From positions 248,001-312,000 of the forward strand of contig CAXXNZ010000011.1 of NCBI GenBank assembly GCA_963676075.2: 64,000 bases of DNA. Direction: 5' to 3'. The notes under the pieces are model-generated. The model had not been told where the DNA came from and made no database searches. It saw only the letters and a list, made by a program, of their open reading frames with translations. The translations under genes and the position numbers were made by a program. Each line of letters opens with the position of its first letter. The first letter of the stretch is position 1. Positions 1-8,820 of this stretch are shown piece by piece. Source of the stretch: JAHJQZ01 sp963676075. GTDB lineage: Bacteria; Pseudomonadota; Alphaproteobacteria; Rhizobiales; Devosiaceae.

Positions 1-78
1 TTTCCGCAAGCGCCGGCGCGGTATGGCAGAAAAGTCGCGGTTGACCGGGAAAAGGCGATTCCGGCGCATCTATTTAAT

Positions 79-94
79 TTTGTTGACGAACAAA
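79..94. promoter_or_regulatory. Candidate operator upstream of the sugar ABC operon
   Basis: A perfect inverted repeat TTTGTT-GACG-AACAAA lies in an AT-rich patch about 90 bases before the first gene of the operon. The arms are 6 bases with a 4-base spacer. Palindromes of this kind are typical targets of ROK- or LacI-family sugar repressors, but the repressor is not visible here. On the minus strand a short open frame runs from an ATG at 67-69 off the left edge; it could be the start of a divergent regulator, but it is too short to call. No convincing -35/-10 pair was identified. Confidence 0.4.
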
Positions 95-184
95 TTTCTA
101 CGAATTTACCGTCAAAAAATCAATGAGGCGAATTAATGCCCATTCCGCCGCAAGGCGGACCGACCCAAGGAGGAGAGGTCGAGC

Positions 185-1354
185 ATGACGAGCGAAGCGC
201 ATGATAATGCGGTCGGGACCGAAGCTGTCCGCGTAGAGGGCTGGTACGAACCAGCTTTCGCGCAGGTCAGGGACGCATTCGCGACCAATCTCGCCGTCGG
301 CGACGATCTTGGCGCTTCGGTCGCGGTCTATCAGAACGGGCGCTGCGTCCTCGACCTCACTGGTGGATCGACCGTCAGCGGCGCGCCCTATCCCACAGAT
401 GCTCTGCATGTTCTGTATTCCGCGACCAAGGGCGTCACGACTCTGTGCCTCATGCAGCTTGCCGAATCCGGACAACTTCGCCTCGACGCGCCGGCTGCCG
501 ATTACTGGCCGGAATTTGCCGCGCGTGGCAAGGAGGCGATTACCGTCCGTCAGCTCCTGTCTCATCAGGCCGGCCTGACCGGCTTCGTCGAAAAGGTGGC
601 GATCGAGGATTTTGCCGACTGGCAGCGTGTTACCAGCCTGCTTGCCGACCAGATACCGTTTTGGGAACCGGGTACCGCCCATGGCTATCACGCCCTCACC
701 TTCGGCCTTCTTGCCGGCGAGCTGATCCGCCGCATTTCCGGAAAAATGCCCGGCGCTTTTTTGCGCGACACATTTGCCGACCCGCTCGGGCTCGACATCT
801 TCCTTGGCCTGCCCAAGGCCTTGCATGCGCGGGTGACACCGCTTTTCGATGGCTCGGCCAGCCCGGATCTCGGTCGCAGCCTCATCGATGCGCTGGCCGA
901 CGAAACCTCGCTGACCGCGAACGCCTTCACCAATCCGCCCATCGATACCGAGATCTTCAACCAGCCCAGTGTCTGGGAACTGGATATCCCGAGCGTCAGC
1001 GGCATCAGTTCGGCAAGAAGCCTTGCCGCCATCTATGCCAGCGCCACCGAAGGACCGTTGCGCCGGTTCTCGCAACGGACGATCGATGACTTCCGGCGTG
1101 AATGCGTCTTTGGTCCCGACAGAATTCTTGTCGAGCAGCCGACGCGGTTCGGTGCCGGCTTCATGTTGCCTGCGCCACGCGAACCGATGCTGTCGGCAAC
1201 CTCGTTCGGCCACAACGGCAGGGGCGGCTCGCTTGCCTTCGCCGATCCCGAAAACGGCGTGACCTTTGCCTATCTCGGCAATCGCTGCCTTCACGACCCA
1301 ACGCCTCACAGCCGCCTGTGGCGGCTTCTGACTGCACTGCGCGATGCACTCTAG
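185..1354 (+). CDS. Serine beta-lactamase-like hydrolase / family VIII esterase
   Basis: This 389-residue protein has the fold signature of class C beta-lactamases and family VIII carboxylesterases. The Ser-x-x-Lys motif is SATK at residues 79-82, a tyrosine motif is at Tyr168 (HGYHALTFG), and a HNGRGG motif near the C-terminus stands where the family has its third conserved motif. There is no signal peptide, so a cytoplasmic ester or amide hydrolase is more likely than a periplasmic antibiotic-resistance enzyme. A strong ribosome-binding site (AAGGAGGAGA) precedes the ATG. It lies 33 bases before the binding-protein gene of a sugar ABC transporter and probably heads that operon, which suggests that it de-esterifies an imported compound; the substrate is unknown. 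Confidence 0.85.
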   Translation: MTSEAHDNAVGTEAVRVEGWYEPAFAQVRDAFATNLAVGDDLGASVAVYQNGRCVLDLTGGSTVSGAPYPTDALHVLYSATKGVTTLCLMQLAESGQLRLDAPAADYWPEFAARGKEAITVRQLLSHQAGLTGFVEKVAIEDFADWQRVTSLLADQIPFWEPGTAHGYHALTFGLLAGELIRRISGKMPGAFLRDTFADPLGLDIFLGLPKALHARVTPLFDGSASPDLGRSLIDALADETSLTANAFTNPPIDTEIFNQPSVWELDIPSVSGISSARSLAAIYASATEGPLRRFSQRTIDDFRRECVFGPDRILVEQPTRFGAGFMLPAPREPMLSATSFGHNGRGGSLAFADPENGVTFAYLGNRCLHDPTPHSRLWRLLTALRDAL

Positions 1355-1387
1355 AAAAAAGCGCCAATAACTGAGGAGGAGACCCAA

Positions 1388-2365
1388 ATGAAATCGTTGA
1401 GAAACACACTGCTCGCGGCAGCCGTCGCCGCAACCGGCCTGATGGCCGGCGCACTTCCGGCCCAGGCTGCCGAAGACACGATCATCTTTTTGTCAGGCCC
1501 GCTGACCGACCCGTTCTTTGGCGCCGTCAAGCTCGGTTCCGACACCGCAGCCAAGGAACTCGGCATCGACTACCAGTACTCGACGACGCCGGACTTCAAC
1601 GACATCGTCGCGCTTTATGCCAGGCTGACCGAAGCGGCCATCGCCCGCAAGCCGGCCGCTATTGTCATTGGCAACTTCTTCCCCGACAGCGTCGAGCCCC
1701 TGATCAAACAGGCGGTCGCCGCGGATATTCCGGTTTTCGTCACCAATTCCGGTCGTACCACCTGGCGTGATCTCGGCGCACTCGGCTTCGTCGGCGAGGA
1801 TCCCGACCTTATGGGCAAAGCCGGCGGCGAAGCCGAAGCAGCGGCCGGTGTCACCAACGGCATCTGCGTCAACCACGTCGCGTCCAATCCGGTGCTCGAG
1901 CGTCGCTGCAACGGCTACATCGCCGCGATCGAAGCGGCAGGCGGCACGGCCAAGATGATCACCATTCCCTATGAGGACACGACCAACGACCAGAAGCTGC
2001 AGCAAGCGATCGGCGGTGCGCTGATGGCCGGCAAGGATGTCGACGGCGTCTTCACACTCGGGCCGAGCGTCGCCATGAACGCCGTAGCCGCCGTGGAACA
2101 GACCGGGCGCGATGTCGTCATCGGCACGACCGATTTGTCGACGACTGCCCTTGAGGCGGTGCGCGACGGCAAGCTGCTGTTCGCGCTTGACCAGCAGCCG
2201 TTCCTGCAGGGCTATTATGGGCTGCTGATGGCCTCGCAGTACGTCAAGTACAAGGTCGCGCCGGTTACCGAAGTCAATTCCGGTCCGTTCATTATCGACG
2301 CATCCAATGTCGCCGCCGTGCTCGACGTCAGCAAGGCCTATCCGGGCATTCGCGGCGCCAACTGA
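1388..2365 (+). CDS. Sugar ABC transporter, periplasmic substrate-binding protein
   Basis: A 325-residue periplasmic binding protein of the LacI-like cluster (Peripla_BP_4, RbsB/FrcB type). A Sec signal peptide covers residues 1-27, with a hydrophobic core and an AQA cleavage site. The mature part opens with the family beta strand and the SGPLTDPFFGAVKLG segment, then alternating Rossmann-like units. It would capture a monosaccharide or a related polyol in the periplasm. The start has a GAGGAGGAGAC ribosome-binding site. Permease and single-domain ATPase genes follow, an arrangement like the FrcBCA fructose/mannose/ribose transporter of Sinorhizobium. The exact ligand cannot be read from the sequence. 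A stem-loop directly downstream may raise its expression relative to the membrane genes. Confidence 0.9.
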   Translation: MKSLRNTLLAAAVAATGLMAGALPAQAAEDTIIFLSGPLTDPFFGAVKLGSDTAAKELGIDYQYSTTPDFNDIVALYARLTEAAIARKPAAIVIGNFFPDSVEPLIKQAVAADIPVFVTNSGRTTWRDLGALGFVGEDPDLMGKAGGEAEAAAGVTNGICVNHVASNPVLERRCNGYIAAIEAAGGTAKMITIPYEDTTNDQKLQQAIGGALMAGKDVDGVFTLGPSVAMNAVAAVEQTGRDVVIGTTDLSTTALEAVRDGKLLFALDQQPFLQGYYGLLMASQYVKYKVAPVTEVNSGPFIIDASNVAAVLDVSKAYPGIRGAN

Positions 2366-2384
2366 GCCCTGTAAGCATTGGAGA

Positions 2385-2414
2385 GGAGGGCTGCCTGGCA
2401 GCAGACAGCCCTCC
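2385..2414 (+). terminator. Intercistronic hairpin between binding protein and permease
   Basis: Arms GGAGGGCTG (2385-2393) and CAGCCCTCC (2406-2414) form a perfect 9-bp stem with a 12-base loop. No T run follows, so full termination is unlikely. Such hairpins after binding-protein genes commonly stabilise the upstream message or attenuate read-through, giving more binding protein than permease. Confidence 0.6.
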
Positions 2415-2434
2415 CCCAAAAGAGGAAAGCCACC

Positions 2435-3472
2435 ATGACCGACACAGCTGTCGAAACCGAAGCGGCGGATAACGGCGGAACAACGCCACGCCCGGTGTTC
2501 AGGTTGGCCAGCCTGATCTGGCTCGGACCTGCCATCGCCTTTGTCGCCATCTATGCATTCTTCGCTGTGACTGGCGGCGAAAATGGTTTCGTGACCATGG
2601 GCGGCACGGCCGGCTGGCTCAACATCGCTGCTGAGCTTGGCATCATCGCCATTCCCGTCGGACTGCTCATGATGTCCGGCGAGTTCGATTTGTCGACCGG
2701 CTCCATGGTCGGCGCTGCCTCGATCATCGTGGCTGTCGGCATCAACTATTACGGGTTGCCTTCGGCGGTCGCCATCGCGCTGGCCTTTTTGGTGGCCGTG
2801 TTGGCCGGCCTGTTCAATGCGACGCTTGTCGAGCGCTCGAAACTGCCCTCCTTCATCGTCACGCTGGCCTCGAACATGGTGCTGGTCGGCACCGCGCTTG
2901 GCCTGTCGCGCCTTCTGGCCGGCACCAGCACGATCTCGATGAAGCAGGAAGGCTGGGCCGAAGTGCTGCTCGCCACGAAATTCGGCGGCTTCAACATCGC
3001 CATCCTGTGGTGGCTGTTTGCGGCACTGCTGGCCGGCGTGGTGCTGCGCTGGACCCCGTTCGGCAACTGGATTCTCGCCATTGGCGGCAATATCGATGGC
3101 GCTCGTCGCGCCGGCGTTCCCGTTGGCCGGGTCAAACTCATCCTGTTCATGTGGACCGCGGTCAGTTCCGCCTTTGTCGGGGTTCTGACGACCTTCGAAT
3201 TCAACCAGGGGAACGCCACCTCGGGACAGGGCTACGTCTTCCAGGGCGCCATCGCCGCCGTCATCGGCGGCGTGCTGATCACTGGCGGCTTCGGTTCGGT
3301 GCTCGGTGTCGTTTTCGGCACGATGATCTACGGCGTCGTCAGCCTTGGCCTGTTCTATACAGGCTGGTCGACGGACTGGCTGTCGACGTTCATCGGTCTG
3401 CTCCTTGTCATTGCCGTCACCACCAACAATCTCGTCCGCCGCAAGGCCCTGACACAGGGAGCACGCAAATGA
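2435..3472 (+). CDS. Sugar ABC transporter permease
   Basis: A 345-residue inner-membrane permease of the BPD_transp_2 family (RbsC/FrcC type), with about nine to ten hydrophobic helices starting near residue 28. The segment GLLMMSGEFDLSTGSMVG matches the conserved cytoplasmic region of this family. The ATG at 2435 is chosen because an AGAGGAAAG ribosome-binding site lies just before it; an in-frame upstream ATG at 2378 would run through the intercistronic hairpin. The stop overlaps the ATP-binding gene by four bases (ATGA), indicating translational coupling. It forms the channel for the substrate delivered by the preceding binding protein. Confidence 0.9.
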   Translation: MTDTAVETEAADNGGTTPRPVFRLASLIWLGPAIAFVAIYAFFAVTGGENGFVTMGGTAGWLNIAAELGIIAIPVGLLMMSGEFDLSTGSMVGAASIIVAVGINYYGLPSAVAIALAFLVAVLAGLFNATLVERSKLPSFIVTLASNMVLVGTALGLSRLLAGTSTISMKQEGWAEVLLATKFGGFNIAILWWLFAALLAGVVLRWTPFGNWILAIGGNIDGARRAGVPVGRVKLILFMWTAVSSAFVGVLTTFEFNQGNATSGQGYVFQGAIAAVIGGVLITGGFGSVLGVVFGTMIYGVVSLGLFYTGWSTDWLSTFIGLLLVIAVTTNNLVRRKALTQGARK

Positions 3473-4236
3473 CCGCCCCGGCACCCGTTCTGAAACTGGA
3501 ATCTGCCACCAAGAGCTATGGCAACAATATCGCTCTGTCTGCGGTCGATCTCGATGTCTATGCCGGCGAGGTTCATTGCCTTCTGGGGGACAATGGCGCC
3601 GGAAAGTCGACCCTGATCAAGATGCTGTCCGGTGTCATCCAGCCGACCCTCGGCAAGATCTCTTTCGAGGGCAAGCCGGTGGCCTTCACCTCGCCGCGCA
3701 ATGCCCTCGATCTCGGCATCGCCACGGTGCACCAGGATATCGGTTCCATCCCGCTGCTCGATGTCGCCCGCAACTTTTTTCTCGGGGTGGAGCCGACCAA
3801 AGGCTGGGGGCCGCTGAAGATCTACGATGCCCGCAGAGCCGGAGAAATCGCCATCTCGGAAATCCGCAAGATGGGCATCAGGCGGGTGACCGATCCCGCT
3901 CAGCTTGTCGGAACGCTGTCGGGCGGAGAGCGCCAGGCTCTGGCGATCGCCCGCGCCCTTTATCTTGGCGCCAAGGTGCTGATCCTCGACGAACCGACGG
4001 CCGCGCTGGGCGTTCGTGAATCGGGCATCGTCATCGACGCCATTCGTAACGCGCGCGCGCAGGGCGTGGCTCTGGTTCTCATCACCCACAATGCCAGTCA
4101 CGCCTTTTCGGTCGGCAATCGATTCACCGTTCTCCTGCAAGGTCAGGTCGCGGCGAGTTTCCGCGAGGGCGAGAAAACCCTCGATGAACTCACGGCGCTT
4201 ATGGCGGGAGCGGGACAGTCCACGAAGGCGGCCTGA
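3469..4236 (+). CDS. Sugar ABC transporter ATP-binding protein
   Basis: A 255-residue protein with one ABC domain. Walker A is GDNGAGKS at residues 40-47, the signature is LSGGERQ, and Walker B is VLILDEP followed by TAALG. Carbohydrate uptake class 2 ATPases such as RbsA are usually about 500 residues with two ABC domains. The single-domain form matches FrcA and related rhizobial proteins, which are presumed to act as homodimers. The ATG overlaps the permease stop (ATGA). It powers import by the binding protein and permease encoded just upstream. It is the last gene of the operon; no strong terminator was found in the 170 bases after it. Confidence 0.9.
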   Translation: MTAPAPVLKLESATKSYGNNIALSAVDLDVYAGEVHCLLGDNGAGKSTLIKMLSGVIQPTLGKISFEGKPVAFTSPRNALDLGIATVHQDIGSIPLLDVARNFFLGVEPTKGWGPLKIYDARRAGEIAISEIRKMGIRRVTDPAQLVGTLSGGERQALAIARALYLGAKVLILDEPTAALGVRESGIVIDAIRNARAQGVALVLITHNASHAFSVGNRFTVLLQGQVAASFREGEKTLDELTALMAGAGQSTKAA

Positions 4237-4407
4237 GGCGCACCGAGGTCGATAACAACCGGTTGCCTTGAGCCTTTGCTGGGCGGAGAGGACTCCGGCC
4301 GTGCACTGTTAATCGGAAACCGTCCTGAATGGTGAGCATTCCACGCCATCTGCTAGCTTGAAGGCGAACTGACCGTCAGCGCCGAATGGGTAACCTGCGC
4401 CCCAAAG

Positions 4408-5504
4408 CTAGCAGTCGGCGATTTTCTTCATCCGGCAGCGAATGCTCGTCTTCAGGCGCCAGAACCAGCAATAGGCGTGGCCAAGCAAGGTCTTTGCAAA
4501 CAGCGCGTCGTAAAGCGGGAGTTCGTCGCAGCCAAACCGGTGCTTGTAGACCATGTCGCCGACGGAGAAATCGAAGCTTTTCCGCCCCCGCAGCATGAAA
4601 ATGCAGCGCGGTCTCCTCGAACAATTGCAGGCCGGGAGCCAGAGGCTTCCAGTCGCCGAGTTTGGAGGCAGGAAGAATCGCAACCGGCCGCTTGCCGTCG
4701 GTGAATCCGAAAAGCACCGCCACAACGTCGCCATCAGCCGTCAGCTTGGACAGGAAGGGCTGACACGGCGCCGCCTGTCCGTCGAGCAGACCTTTGTAAA
4801 AGCCCGCCCACTCATCTTCCTCGAAAATGTTGTGACGCTCTTTATTCCAGAGCGCTTTGCATGCGTAAGGCGCGAAAGGCGGCAATATCAGCCTTTGTTA
4901 TCTCATCGCCTATGGCGATTGTGACGACACGCTTATGCGCCTTCTCGGTCTTGCGCTTGAAGCGGCGCAGATTGCGTCGGAAGCTGTGGTGCTGGAGGGC
5001 TTGCACCTCTTCGGCGCTTTTTCCCGCCATCGGCAAAAACCAGGCTGAAAACCGCAATCTTGCTGCGTTGGACAGCGCGATGAGCGGATTTGGGCGTCCG
5101 TTAAAACTGGCAGGCATCTTGTTGAAATAAACCAGGTCGACCTTGGGCACGGCCGCCAACATGGCGCGAATGATTGCCCGCGAATCCTTCGGGCCAAGCG
5201 CCGGATCAAGGATCGGGGCGCAGTAATCGATCGGAGCCGCGTCCGAATGCAGCCAGGTGAGCCCATTGCGGCGCGTTATCATCAGTGGGAACAGTGCCGC
5301 CGGGCGGCCGTCCGGATAGCGCACCAGCACCACCACTGGCCGTTCCGGGCATTTGGCGACGAGCTGCCGATAAAAGACCCGCATCAGAGCAAAGGATTGA
5401 AAAGGCGTCGAGTTGTCGGGCCTTTTCAGGGCATTCCACTCTGCCTCGACAGGCTCAACCTCGTTGTAAACCTCGACCTGCCAGTGTTGTTGTGCGCCTG
5501 ACAT
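4408..5504 (-). pseudogene. CelD/BcsL-like GNAT acyltransferase, broken by two frameshifts
   Basis: Three reading frames carry consecutive parts of one FemAB/CelD-type acyltransferase. The N-terminal part (starting VEVYNEVEPVEAEW) ends at a stop near 4842. The middle (ALWNKERHNIFEEDEW onward) continues in a second frame, and the C-terminal part (FDFSVGDMVYKHRFG) in a third. Removing one base from the TTT at 4856-4858 and one from the AAAA at 4598-4601 (plus strand) restores one frame of 364 codons, the usual family length. The start at 5504 has a GAGGGA ribosome-binding site; an in-frame ATG at 5624 is an alternative. The family is linked to exopolysaccharide or cell-envelope acylation. Whether the gene is really dead or miscalled cannot be decided here, because the flanking protein sequence looks undecayed. 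Confidence 0.75.
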
Positions 5505-5647
5505 GCGTCCCTCTGTCGGCTTTCGTTTCCCACCAATGCTCAAGTGCCTGCCCAGTTTGGCGGACATGTAGGCAAGCAAAACATGTGACTCATTTTCACG
5601 CAGCGTTTCCATCGGAACTCTCATGTGTGACGGACGGTCAAGGTGCC

Positions 5648-7546
5648 CTAGCTTCTTTCCATTTCACGCAGGCGTTTCGCCAGATAGGTGCCACTTTCGT
5701 TGCGCAAATGCCCGTCATCGCGGAACATGCGCAGGCGATCGACAAGAGCGGTGCATACGCCTGACGGACACAGCGCATCGGCCAGCGGATAGACAGCCAG
5801 CCCGCGCCGCTGCAACTCCTGAACGAACATTTGCTGCTTTTGAGAAAACCCGCCAAGCGCGGTTATCGGGTAGTTGCAGCTGTCGGGTTTACCCCCAAAC
5901 ATGATCAATCTGGATGTACATTTCGAGACGTCATAGACGGGGACAGGCGGTGGCGGAAACAGCTTGATGTCGACAGGACGTTTCAGCCGCGCCCGCAGCG
6001 CGTCGATCTGGTCCATAAAATAGTCGGCGGTCGCAATGACATCGGCATCCGACATGCCCTCCAGCGGGGTGAACCGGCTGCCTATCACCAGACTCGTTAT
6101 GTCTTCATGCGCCGTCAGATAGTCCAACGCCGCACGGTTGAACGCCCGGCATGTGTCGATTTCCGCCGCGGTTCGGCCAAAAACCGGATGCTCCAGCGTG
6201 GCGATGAACGGAGGACATTTGTCGAGCGTCATTTGCTCGGCCGGTTTTCCCTCGAATGTCTCGACAAACGTGACCGCGTGCTTGGCGAAACTGTCGCCCC
6301 AGACCATGATCGTCGCTCCGCGATCAAAGCCGCACACCGTGATGATCATCATGCCATCGCATTTTTCGTTCAGACCGATCATTTCGCTTGAGAGGTCGCC
6401 ATAGCCATAATCGGCAAGGGCTATCCCGTCGGCGGACAAACGGTTGGAAAAGCCATCCCCCAGATGTCCGAACACGCCAATCCCGATCGGCAGCAGCAAG
6501 GCAACTGCCGACGCTTTGAAAATCACCTGTCGCGAAATCTTCTTCTTGTTCCTGAACGGCGCCTCGATGAACTTCCAGGAAAAGAACGCCATCACGATTG
6601 CCAAAACGCTCAGAGCCAGCGCGACGCCGGTGCTCAGCTCCGGCATGAATCTGAGCCGTGTGAAGGCAAAAATCGGTTGATGCCATAAGTAGGCGCTGTA
6701 GCTGATCAGCCCCATCCCGACCAACAGGGGAAGACTCAACAGTCTCGCCGCAAATGTTTCCGCGCTGGCATAAAGCAATATCAGAACGGCGCCCGAGACC
6801 GGCAGCAGAGCATAAACACTCGGGAAGGGCGTTGTTTTGTCATAAAGGAATATGGATGCGGTGATCGCCAGCAAACCCGCCAAGGCGAGCCAGTTGTTTT
6901 TTACAACACCGCGTCTTTGCACGATGAAGGACGCGATCGATCCGGCGAACAGCTCCCAGGCCCGGGTTGGCGCGAGGTAGAAATTGGCGATCGCCTCGTT
7001 TCGCGAACCCCATTCGCTCAGCGCAAGACTGACGCCGGCAAGCGCGACGATCATCCAGAAAACGGTGTTCTTGCGAAACCGCCAGGCCAGAAACAGGAAA
7101 ATCGGGAAGAGAAGGTAGTATTGCTCTTCAACCGCCAGGCTCCATGTGTGGAGCAAAGGCTTTTCGTCGACCGCCGGCATGAAGTATCCGGTTTCGCGCC
7201 AAAAAAGCACATTCGACGCAAAAATACTGACGGCGATGAGACTGTGCGAAAACTCCTTGAGCTGGCTCGGCAGCATCCACATCCAGGCAAAGGGGATGCA
7301 GCACATCATGACAAAAAACAGTGCCGGAAGAATTCTTCGCGCCCGCCGCTCGTAAAAGCCGACGAGACTGAAGCGATTTTTCTCGATGTCTTCGACCAGA
7401 AGCGTCGTAATCAGATAGCCGCTGATCACGAAGAACACGTCGACACCGACGTATCCACCACTAAACGTCTTTATTCCCGCATGAAACAAAATGACGGGCA
7501 CAATAGCCAGTGCACGCAACCCGTCTATTTCGGCCCGGTATTTCAA
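5648..7546 (-). CDS. OafA-type membrane O-acyltransferase with SGNH domain
   Basis: A 632-residue acyltransferase-3 protein. The N-terminal half opens with RAEIDGLRALAIVPVILFH, the family motif whose Arg and His are catalytic. It has about ten transmembrane helices up to residue 350, including VFFVISGYL. The C-terminal 270 residues form a soluble SGNH-like domain with MVWGDSFAKH as its first block. Such fusions transfer acetyl groups to O-antigen, exopolysaccharide or peptidoglycan on the periplasmic face. The start is TTG with an AGGA about eight bases upstream; no better ATG exists in frame. It is co-directional with the broken CelD-like gene downstream, so the pair may once have modified the same polysaccharide. 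Confidence 0.88.
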   Translation of the reverse strand: MKYRAEIDGLRALAIVPVILFHAGIKTFSGGYVGVDVFFVISGYLITTLLVEDIEKNRFSLVGFYERRARRILPALFFVMMCCIPFAWMWMLPSQLKEFSHSLIAVSIFASNVLFWRETGYFMPAVDEKPLLHTWSLAVEEQYYLLFPIFLFLAWRFRKNTVFWMIVALAGVSLALSEWGSRNEAIANFYLAPTRAWELFAGSIASFIVQRRGVVKNNWLALAGLLAITASIFLYDKTTPFPSVYALLPVSGAVLILLYASAETFAARLLSLPLLVGMGLISYSAYLWHQPIFAFTRLRFMPELSTGVALALSVLAIVMAFFSWKFIEAPFRNKKKISRQVIFKASAVALLLPIGIGVFGHLGDGFSNRLSADGIALADYGYGDLSSEMIGLNEKCDGMMIITVCGFDRGATIMVWGDSFAKHAVTFVETFEGKPAEQMTLDKCPPFIATLEHPVFGRTAAEIDTCRAFNRAALDYLTAHEDITSLVIGSRFTPLEGMSDADVIATADYFMDQIDALRARLKRPVDIKLFPPPPVPVYDVSKCTSRLIMFGGKPDSCNYPITALGGFSQKQQMFVQELQRRGLAVYPLADALCPSGVCTALVDRLRMFRDDGHLRNESGTYLAKRLREMERS

Positions 7547-7960
7547 TAGAAATTTCCTAGAGTCTGATTTTCAAAATGTGTGTGCTGTCAGCCCGGTCAG
7601 ACACCAACGTCTCCGGCACGAACACCTACCAGCAGAACAGCGGAAGTTGAGACACTTCTTGCCAACACGATTAATTTCGACCGCGCCGCCAATACCTTGT
7701 CGAGCTCCACCAGGAAATACCCAATTCTCCGCCCCTCCCCTGAACCGCTGGGTCGGGGGTTTGGAGGGATGAACGGCAGCCATGATTGCGCGGCTTATCA
7801 TGCCGCCTCAACAAACCGGCACTACCGCCCCCGCCAAAACCACCAGCACGACTTACAAATACGTAAGTCTGCCGAAAGCGGCACGAATGGTTGGGGGTGT
7901 TTGATCTCTCCTGTCCCAAGGCGGTCGCTCTTCTCCTCCCGATCGATGCGCCGCCATCTG
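7547..7960. other. Long intergenic region, no gene seen
   Basis: About 410 bases between the acyltransferase start and the leader hairpin of the DUF1269 gene. All frames are short or lack recognisable protein character. It must contain the promoters for both divergent genes, but I could not pick a convincing -35/-10 pair. Confidence 0.5.
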
Positions 7961-7994
7961 CCGGGAAGGCAGTTTGCCCCTGCTGCCTTCCCGG
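7961..7994 (+). promoter_or_regulatory. Leader hairpin 22 bases before the DUF1269 gene
   Basis: CCGGGAAGGCAG (7961-7972) pairs perfectly with CTGCCTTCCCGG (7983-7994) around a 10-base loop, giving a 12-bp GC-rich stem in the 5' leader. The sequence CCATTTTATAAGGATTGGAAAA follows up to the ATG, with the AAGGA ribosome-binding site inside it. It could be an attenuator, or a terminator of upstream transcription. Confidence 0.55.
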
Positions 7995-8016
7995 CCATTT
8001 TATAAGGATTGGAAAA

Positions 8017-8535
8017 ATGTCTGAACTCATTGTCATCGGCTACGATACGCCGGAAGCCGCAGAAACGGCACGAACCGACGTGCTTGGCATGGCCAAAGAA
8101 TATCTCGTCGACGTCGCCGATGCAGTCGTCGCCACGACCAACCACAAGGGTGACATCAAGCTTTCCCAGATGGTCAATCTGTGGACCGTCGGCGGCGCGG
8201 GCGGCGCCTTCTGGGGGTTGTTGGTCGGCCTGTTGTTCCTGCACCCGCTCATCGGCATCATCGGTGGCGCCGCGGCCGGCTCGCTCGCCGGCGCGATGAG
8301 CGACTACGGTATCAATGACGACTTCATGAAAGAGGTTTCGTCCATTCTGCAACCGGGACAGGCCGCCCTGTTCATCATGGCGCGCAACCACGCGTCCGAC
8401 CGCGTCATCAGCCAGCTTTCCAGCCATGGCGGCCGGGTCCTTCGCACCAACCTCGACACCAGCCAGGAAAACAAGCTGCGCGAAGCCTTCGCCAAGGCGC
8501 ATGAAGAGGTCGGCAAGTCGCAGGCTGCCGCATAA
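8017..8535 (+). CDS. DUF1269 membrane protein
   Basis: A 172-residue protein of the DUF1269 family. The N-terminal part is a small alpha/beta region (ELIVIGYDTPEAAETAR). A glycine-rich hydrophobic stretch follows at about residues 64-92 (VGGAGGAFWGLLVGLLFLHPL), then a C-terminal part containing QAALFIMARN. The family has no established biochemical role, though members are often stress-associated. The ATG at 8017 is preferred over an earlier in-frame start because AAGGATTGG lies just before it and the upstream extension runs through the leader hairpin. The 285 bases after the gene hold an open frame with hydrophobic character but no start codon, so no second gene is called. Confidence 0.8.
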   Translation: MSELIVIGYDTPEAAETARTDVLGMAKEYLVDVADAVVATTNHKGDIKLSQMVNLWTVGGAGGAFWGLLVGLLFLHPLIGIIGGAAAGSLAGAMSDYGINDDFMKEVSSILQPGQAALFIMARNHASDRVISQLSSHGGRVLRTNLDTSQENKLREAFAKAHEEVGKSQAAA

Positions 8536-8820
8536 GGCACGTTCACGTACCGAAACTGAATAAGCCCGCCGCTCTCGTCATCGCACATGCGATCGCCGGG
8601 GGCGGCCTGTGGTTGTGGTGGCAACTATTTGCCGGCCAGGCGGCAACCCAGGCACAGATGCTGTGCGTTCCAGGATGTATTCCTGCTCACAAGCTGGTCG
8701 GCGTTTGCCATGTTGCCGCTGGTGTTGATAATGCAGAAGCCATCCGGTGATAGTGGTGCTGCAGCGGTTATGCATTGAGCTCGTGGCGGCAATACCGCGC
8801 GCACTTCTGGAGACTCCCCG

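Noticed and set aside
1..69. Possible start of a divergent gene on the minus strand at the left edge
   Set aside because: Only about 23 codons, Arg-rich and without a ribosome-binding site.
1493..3484. 663-residue open frame on the minus strand across the binding-protein and permease genes
   Set aside because: Rich in Arg, Gly, His and Asp with no domain pattern; it lies antisense to two well-supported transporter genes and is a GC-rich codon shadow.
8536..8820. Hydrophobic open frame after the DUF1269 gene (IAGGGLWLWWQLFAG)
   Set aside because: No start codon or ribosome-binding site in frame and a stop soon after; may be a decayed membrane gene but cannot be supported.
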